Source: Streptomyces sp. Ru73 (GTDB lineage Bacteria; Actinomycetota; Actinomycetes; Streptomycetales; Streptomycetaceae). Taken from it: a stretch of DNA of 64,000 nucleotides. The notes below the pieces were generated by a model. The model saw only the letters and a list, made by a program, of their open reading frames with translations. It was not told the origin of the DNA and ran no database searches. The stretch's first letter is position 1. Each line of letters starts with the position of its first letter. Where the stretch lies: positions 1-64,000 of the forward strand of contig NZ_PQSQ01000004.1 of the NCBI RefSeq assembly GCF_002920575.1. Direction: 5' to 3'. Shown in pieces: positions 61,203 to 64,000 of the stretch. Position numbers and translations under genes: made by a program.

Positions 61203-62036
61203 ATGGACATCGAAGTGCTAGGTGTGTTAAAGGTCAGAGAAAATGGGATCTTGGTGACGCCGACCGCCCCGAAGGCCCGTCAGGTGCTGGCCATGCTCGC
61301 ACTGCGCGCCGACCACCTGGTACCGGTGACCGAGTTGATAGGGGAGCTCTGGGGCGAAGAGCCGCCGCGGAGCGCACGCACCACCCTCCAGACCTACATC
61401 CTGCAGCTGCGCGAAAGGATCTCGGCCGCCCTCGCGCACGACCCGGAGGGTGCTGCACCGCGCACGGCCAAGGACGTCCTCGTCACCTCGTCCGGCGGCT
61501 ACATCCTGAACACGTCGGGCGGCCGCAGTGACGTGCGAGAGTTCGAACGGCTGGCCGGAATGGGGTACCGGTCGATCGACGCCGGCGACTTCGCGGGCGC
61601 CGCACGGCGGCTGCGGGAAGCGCTGGCATTGTGGACCAGCTCTGCCCTCGCCGACGTGCATGCCGGTGGGCTGCTGGAGACGGAGGTCAAGCGACTGGAG
61701 GAGACGCGTCTCTGCGCCCTCGACCAGCGCATCGAAGCCGACCTGCGACTCGGCCGGCACCGTGAACTACTGGGTGAGCTCACCGTTCTGGTCAGCCGGT
61801 ACCGCACTCACGAGACCCTGCACGGTCAGCTCATGCTGGCGTACCACCGTTCGGGCCGGCGCAGTGAGGCTCTCGACGTGTACCAGCGACTGCGCAGCAC
61901 TCTGGTACGGGAATTGGGCCTCGAGCCGTCCTCGAGGCTGCGCAGGGTGCAGCAGTCGATTCTGGCGGCCGGCCCCGGAACCGCCCTGGACGCAGGATTG
62001 CTCGCGGGAGGCGAACGCCTCAGCCGAGTCGGCTGA
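61203..62036 (+). CDS. SARP-family activator 1, with TTA codon
   Basis: A 277-residue small SARP. Residues 1-95 are an OmpR-type winged helix (APKARQVLAMLALRADHLVPVTELIGELWGEEPP, TLQTYILQLRERI) and residues 105-255 a bacterial transcriptional activation domain (DVREFERLA, RLREALALW, LRLGRHRELLGELTVLVSRYRTHETLHGQLMLAYHRSGRRSEALDVYQRL). There is no ATPase domain. Codon 9 is TTA, which is rare here and would make translation depend on the bldA tRNA. GGGGGAAC precedes the ATG. SARPs switch on antibiotic clusters; this one and SARP2 probably act in the cluster that begins at the end of the window. Confidence 0.9.
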   Translation: MDIEVLGVLKVRENGILVTPTAPKARQVLAMLALRADHLVPVTELIGELWGEEPPRSARTTLQTYILQLRERISAALAHDPEGAAPRTAKDVLVTSSGGYILNTSGGRSDVREFERLAGMGYRSIDAGDFAGAARRLREALALWTSSALADVHAGGLLETEVKRLEETRLCALDQRIEADLRLGRHRELLGELTVLVSRYRTHETLHGQLMLAYHRSGRRSEALDVYQRLRSTLVRELGLEPSSRLRRVQQSILAAGPGTALDAGLLAGGERLSRVG

Positions 62037-62105
62037 CACCGTGTGATGAGGCTTCGGGGCGACAGCGACCCCGTGGGCGACTGACGCCTGCGCGGTAAAG
62101 GCGGC

Positions 62106-62148
62106 GGTACAACAAGGCTCCGGTACAACAAGGCTCCGGTACAAGGGG
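62106..62148 (+). repeat. 16-bp direct repeat GGTACAACAAGGCTCC
   Basis: Two exact copies (62106-62121 and 62122-62137) and a third partial copy (62138-62148) lie in the left arm of the following hairpin, so alternative pairings are possible. Confidence 0.8.
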
Positions 62149-62183
62149 ACGCGACGTAATGCGTCTCCTTGCCGGAGCCTTGT
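62128..62183 (+). terminator. Long hairpin after SARP1
   Basis: A left arm at 62128-62152 (ACAAGGCTCCGG, then CAAGGGGACGC after a two-base bulge) pairs with 62161-62183 (GCGTCTCCTTG and CCGGAGCCTTGT) around an eight-base loop, with one wobble. It probably ends SARP1 transcription before SARP2. Confidence 0.75.
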
Positions 62184-62352
62184 CGCATGTCAGGGGGTGA
62201 CAATTCGCGCTGGGAGGCAGGTCGAGGGGTGCTTGACATGGGCTCAAGAAATCCGGGGTGTGCCTCCCGGGGCGGTTACGGTTCCCCAAGCCGTGTCCCC
62301 TACGGACGCGGAATTCGACGAAACGTCGACAGCGGAAGGAAGGGACCGGTAA

Positions 62353-63174
62353 GTGAGGATCCAAGTTCTGGGGCCGCTGCGGGCCGATATCGATGGAGTA
62401 TCCATTGTGCCGACGGCCGGAAAACCGCGGCAGATCCTGTCACTGCTCGGAGTGTGCCCCGGCCGTGTGATGCCGGTGTCGACACTGATGGAAGAAATCT
62501 GGGACGCTGACCCGCCGTGCAGCGCGGTCACCACATTGCAGACCTACATCCTGCAACTGAGACGCAGGCTGGGGGCTGCCATGGGGCCCGATTCACCGGC
62601 CACCGCCAAGGACCTGCTCGCCACCTCGCACGGCGGATACGTGCTGCAGGTGCCGCCGGAAAGCACGGATGTGCACCAGTACGAGCGGCTGGTGTCGTCG
62701 GGCATCGCGGCTTTCGAGGCCGGCGAGAACGAGCGTGCCGCGGAGACATTGCGCCGGGCACTGGGCCTGTGGCAGGGGAAAGCGCTGGTCGATGTGCGCG
62801 TAGGTCCCGTGCTGGCCATTGAGGCGGTCCGGCTGGAGGAGAGCAGGCTGGTCACCCTGGAGCGGCGCATCGACGCCGACCTCCGGCTGGGCCGGCACGC
62901 CGAACTCATCGCAGAGCTGCGCGAACTGATTGCCCGACAGCCGCAGCACGAAGGTCTGCACTCACAGGCCATGGTGGCGCTCTACCGCTCGGGTCGGCAG
63001 GCTGCTGCCCTCGACGTCTACCGGAAGCTGCGCATACGGCTGATCGAGGAACTGGGCGTCGAACCGTCGCCGCCGCTGCAGCGTCTGCACCAGGCGATGC
63101 TCACCGTGGACCCCGCCCTGGACATGGCTGCCGGGCCTCGGCGCAGCTCGACCTTCGACTTCTACGCCGCTTGA
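62353..63174 (+). CDS. SARP-family activator 2
   Basis: A 273-residue small SARP with the same two-domain layout as SARP1: winged helix in residues 1-90 (TAGKPRQILSLLGVCPGRVMPVSTLMEEIWDADPP) and activation domain to about residue 250 (DVHQYERLV, ETLRRALGLW, RLGRHAELIAELRELIARQPQHEGLHSQAMVALYRSGRQAAALDVYRKL). The GTG at 62353 follows GGAAGGAAGGGACCGGTAA. The two proteins are clear paralogues and probably arose by tandem duplication. No TTA codon was noticed near its start. Confidence 0.9.
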   Translation: MRIQVLGPLRADIDGVSIVPTAGKPRQILSLLGVCPGRVMPVSTLMEEIWDADPPCSAVTTLQTYILQLRRRLGAAMGPDSPATAKDLLATSHGGYVLQVPPESTDVHQYERLVSSGIAAFEAGENERAAETLRRALGLWQGKALVDVRVGPVLAIEAVRLEESRLVTLERRIDADLRLGRHAELIAELRELIARQPQHEGLHSQAMVALYRSGRQAAALDVYRKLRIRLIEELGVEPSPPLQRLHQAMLTVDPALDMAAGPRRSSTFDFYAA

Positions 63175-63269
63175 TCCTCGCCCTGTTGTGTCCGCTTCGA
63201 GCCTTCCTCTAGGGCCATCGGTGAGCCTTGATGACGCCGGGAAGTGTGATGGGCCGAGGAGTGGCGGAG

Positions 63270-64000
63270 ATGGCGGACACAGCACCACCCGTACGGCTGT
63301 ACTGCTTCGCCCACGCGGGGGCAGGAACGTCGGCCTTCCGGAGCTGGGCACGCGGCGTGGGGCCAGGTGTCGAACCGGTCCCCGTCCTCCTGCCCGGCCG
63401 CGAGAGCCGGCGGCATGAAGCGCGGCTGACGGGCCATGACCCGCTGGTGGCAGATCTGCTGGACGGTATCGCTGCCGAGCCCGGACGGCCGTTCGTCATG
63501 TACGGGCACAGCCTGGGCGCGCTGGTGGTGCAGTGCCTTGCACAGACCATGCGGGAGAGGGCGCTGCCGCTCCCCGCGCTCATCGCCGTCGGCGCCTGCC
63601 CGCCGCCCGACGCGGCCAACGAGCTCTCCGACGTCCGGGAGAGTGCCGATGAGGACCTGATGGACCGGCTGCGGAAACTGGGACTACTGCCGGACGGGGC
63701 GGAGCACAACGGCTACTGGCGCCGGGTGGTGATGCCCGTGCTCCGGGACGACCTGCGCCTGGCACACGCACTGCGCACCGCCGCCTGCAGCGCCGTGGTC
63801 GCACCGGGGCCACTGCCGGTGCCGCTGCTCGCGGTCTCCGGGGACGGCGACCTGCTGGCTCCTCCGCGAGTCATGGCCGGCTGGCGCCGGTGGAGCACGG
63901 CGCCGGTGGCCACCCGCACCGTGTCCGGCGGCCACTTCTTCGTACGGGACGGCGCGCTGCCCCGCCTCCTGGGCCGTGCCTGCCGTGTGGTGCAGCGACT
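63270..64000 (+). CDS. Type II thioesterase, cut by the window end
   Basis: The frame is open to the last base, at least 243 residues. It matches the type II thioesterases that clear wrong acyl groups from PKS and NRPS carrier domains: N-terminal RLYCFAHAGAGTSAFRSWA, nucleophile Ser in VMYGHSLGALV, and catalytic His in VSGGHFFVRDG. Little is likely missing, since such enzymes are about 250 residues long. The ATG at 63270 follows GAGGAG by nine bases; an in-frame ATG at 63249 is possible. Its presence after two SARPs suggests a biosynthetic cluster beyond the window. Confidence 0.9.
   Translation, partial: MADTAPPVRLYCFAHAGAGTSAFRSWARGVGPGVEPVPVLLPGRESRRHEARLTGHDPLVADLLDGIAAEPGRPFVMYGHSLGALVVQCLAQTMRERALPLPALIAVGACPPPDAANELSDVRESADEDLMDRLRKLGLLPDGAEHNGYWRRVVMPVLRDDLRLAHALRTAACSAVVAPGPLPVPLLAVSGDGDLLAPPRVMAGWRRWSTAPVATRTVSGGHFFVRDGALPRLLGRACRVVQR

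Overview
The window is very GC-rich, uses GTG and TTG starts often, has strong GC3 bias (hence many long antisense reading frames) and carries GAF-ANTAR, SARP, CGNR and MmyB-type regulators. All of this points to a Streptomyces or close actinomycete chromosome. It is an accessory, catabolism-rich stretch that runs into the edge of a natural-product gene cluster. No rRNA, tRNA, CRISPR array or intact insertion sequence was seen.

Layout. 1-4329: end of bioA, bioD, and an 1118-residue fusion of molybdopterin oxidoreductase, flavin reductase and ferredoxin. 4358-7965: MatC-type carrier and PrpF isomerase with a divergent LysR regulator. 8027-13425: IclR regulator and a three-gene N-demethylation set (flavin amine demethylase, Rieske oxygenase, reductase). 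13570-28837: a second IclR regulator, a minus-strand operon (luciferase-like monooxygenase, flavin reductase, semialdehyde dehydrogenase, amine oxidase), a plus-strand set (two paralogous MFS carriers around a hydratase), and a second minus-strand operon headed by an HpbD-like proline-betaine epimerase. Several promoters here share a TTC-N7-GAA dyad, which suggests one regulon for cyclic betaines or N-heterocycles.

29088-30658 and 37780-39628 are two copies of the same module, an alpha/beta hydrolase divergent from a CGNR zinc-finger regulator. Both intergenic regions carry regularly spaced AACC/GGTT dyads; the first has three exact TAACC-N18-GGTTA copies. Between them lie a zinc-ribbon protein, a STAS protein, four ANTAR proteins and a phosphotransferase. 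39712-40920 is decayed (truncated MFS gene, broken XRE/MmyB regulator). 41164-44478: DUF1349 protein, two quinone-oxidoreductase-like enzymes and a HxlR regulator.

44623-51572 is a seven-gene minus-strand aromatic meta-cleavage operon with a divergent NodD-type LysR gene. 52869-57722 is a tightly coupled galactonate (De Ley-Doudoroff) operon with its own IclR gene inside. 57872-59093 holds a shortened cupin, a carboxymuconolactone decarboxylase-like gene and a regulator fragment. From 59985 a methyltransferase, two small SARP regulators (the first with a TTA codon) and a type II thioesterase cut by the window end suggest the border of a PKS/NRPS-type cluster.
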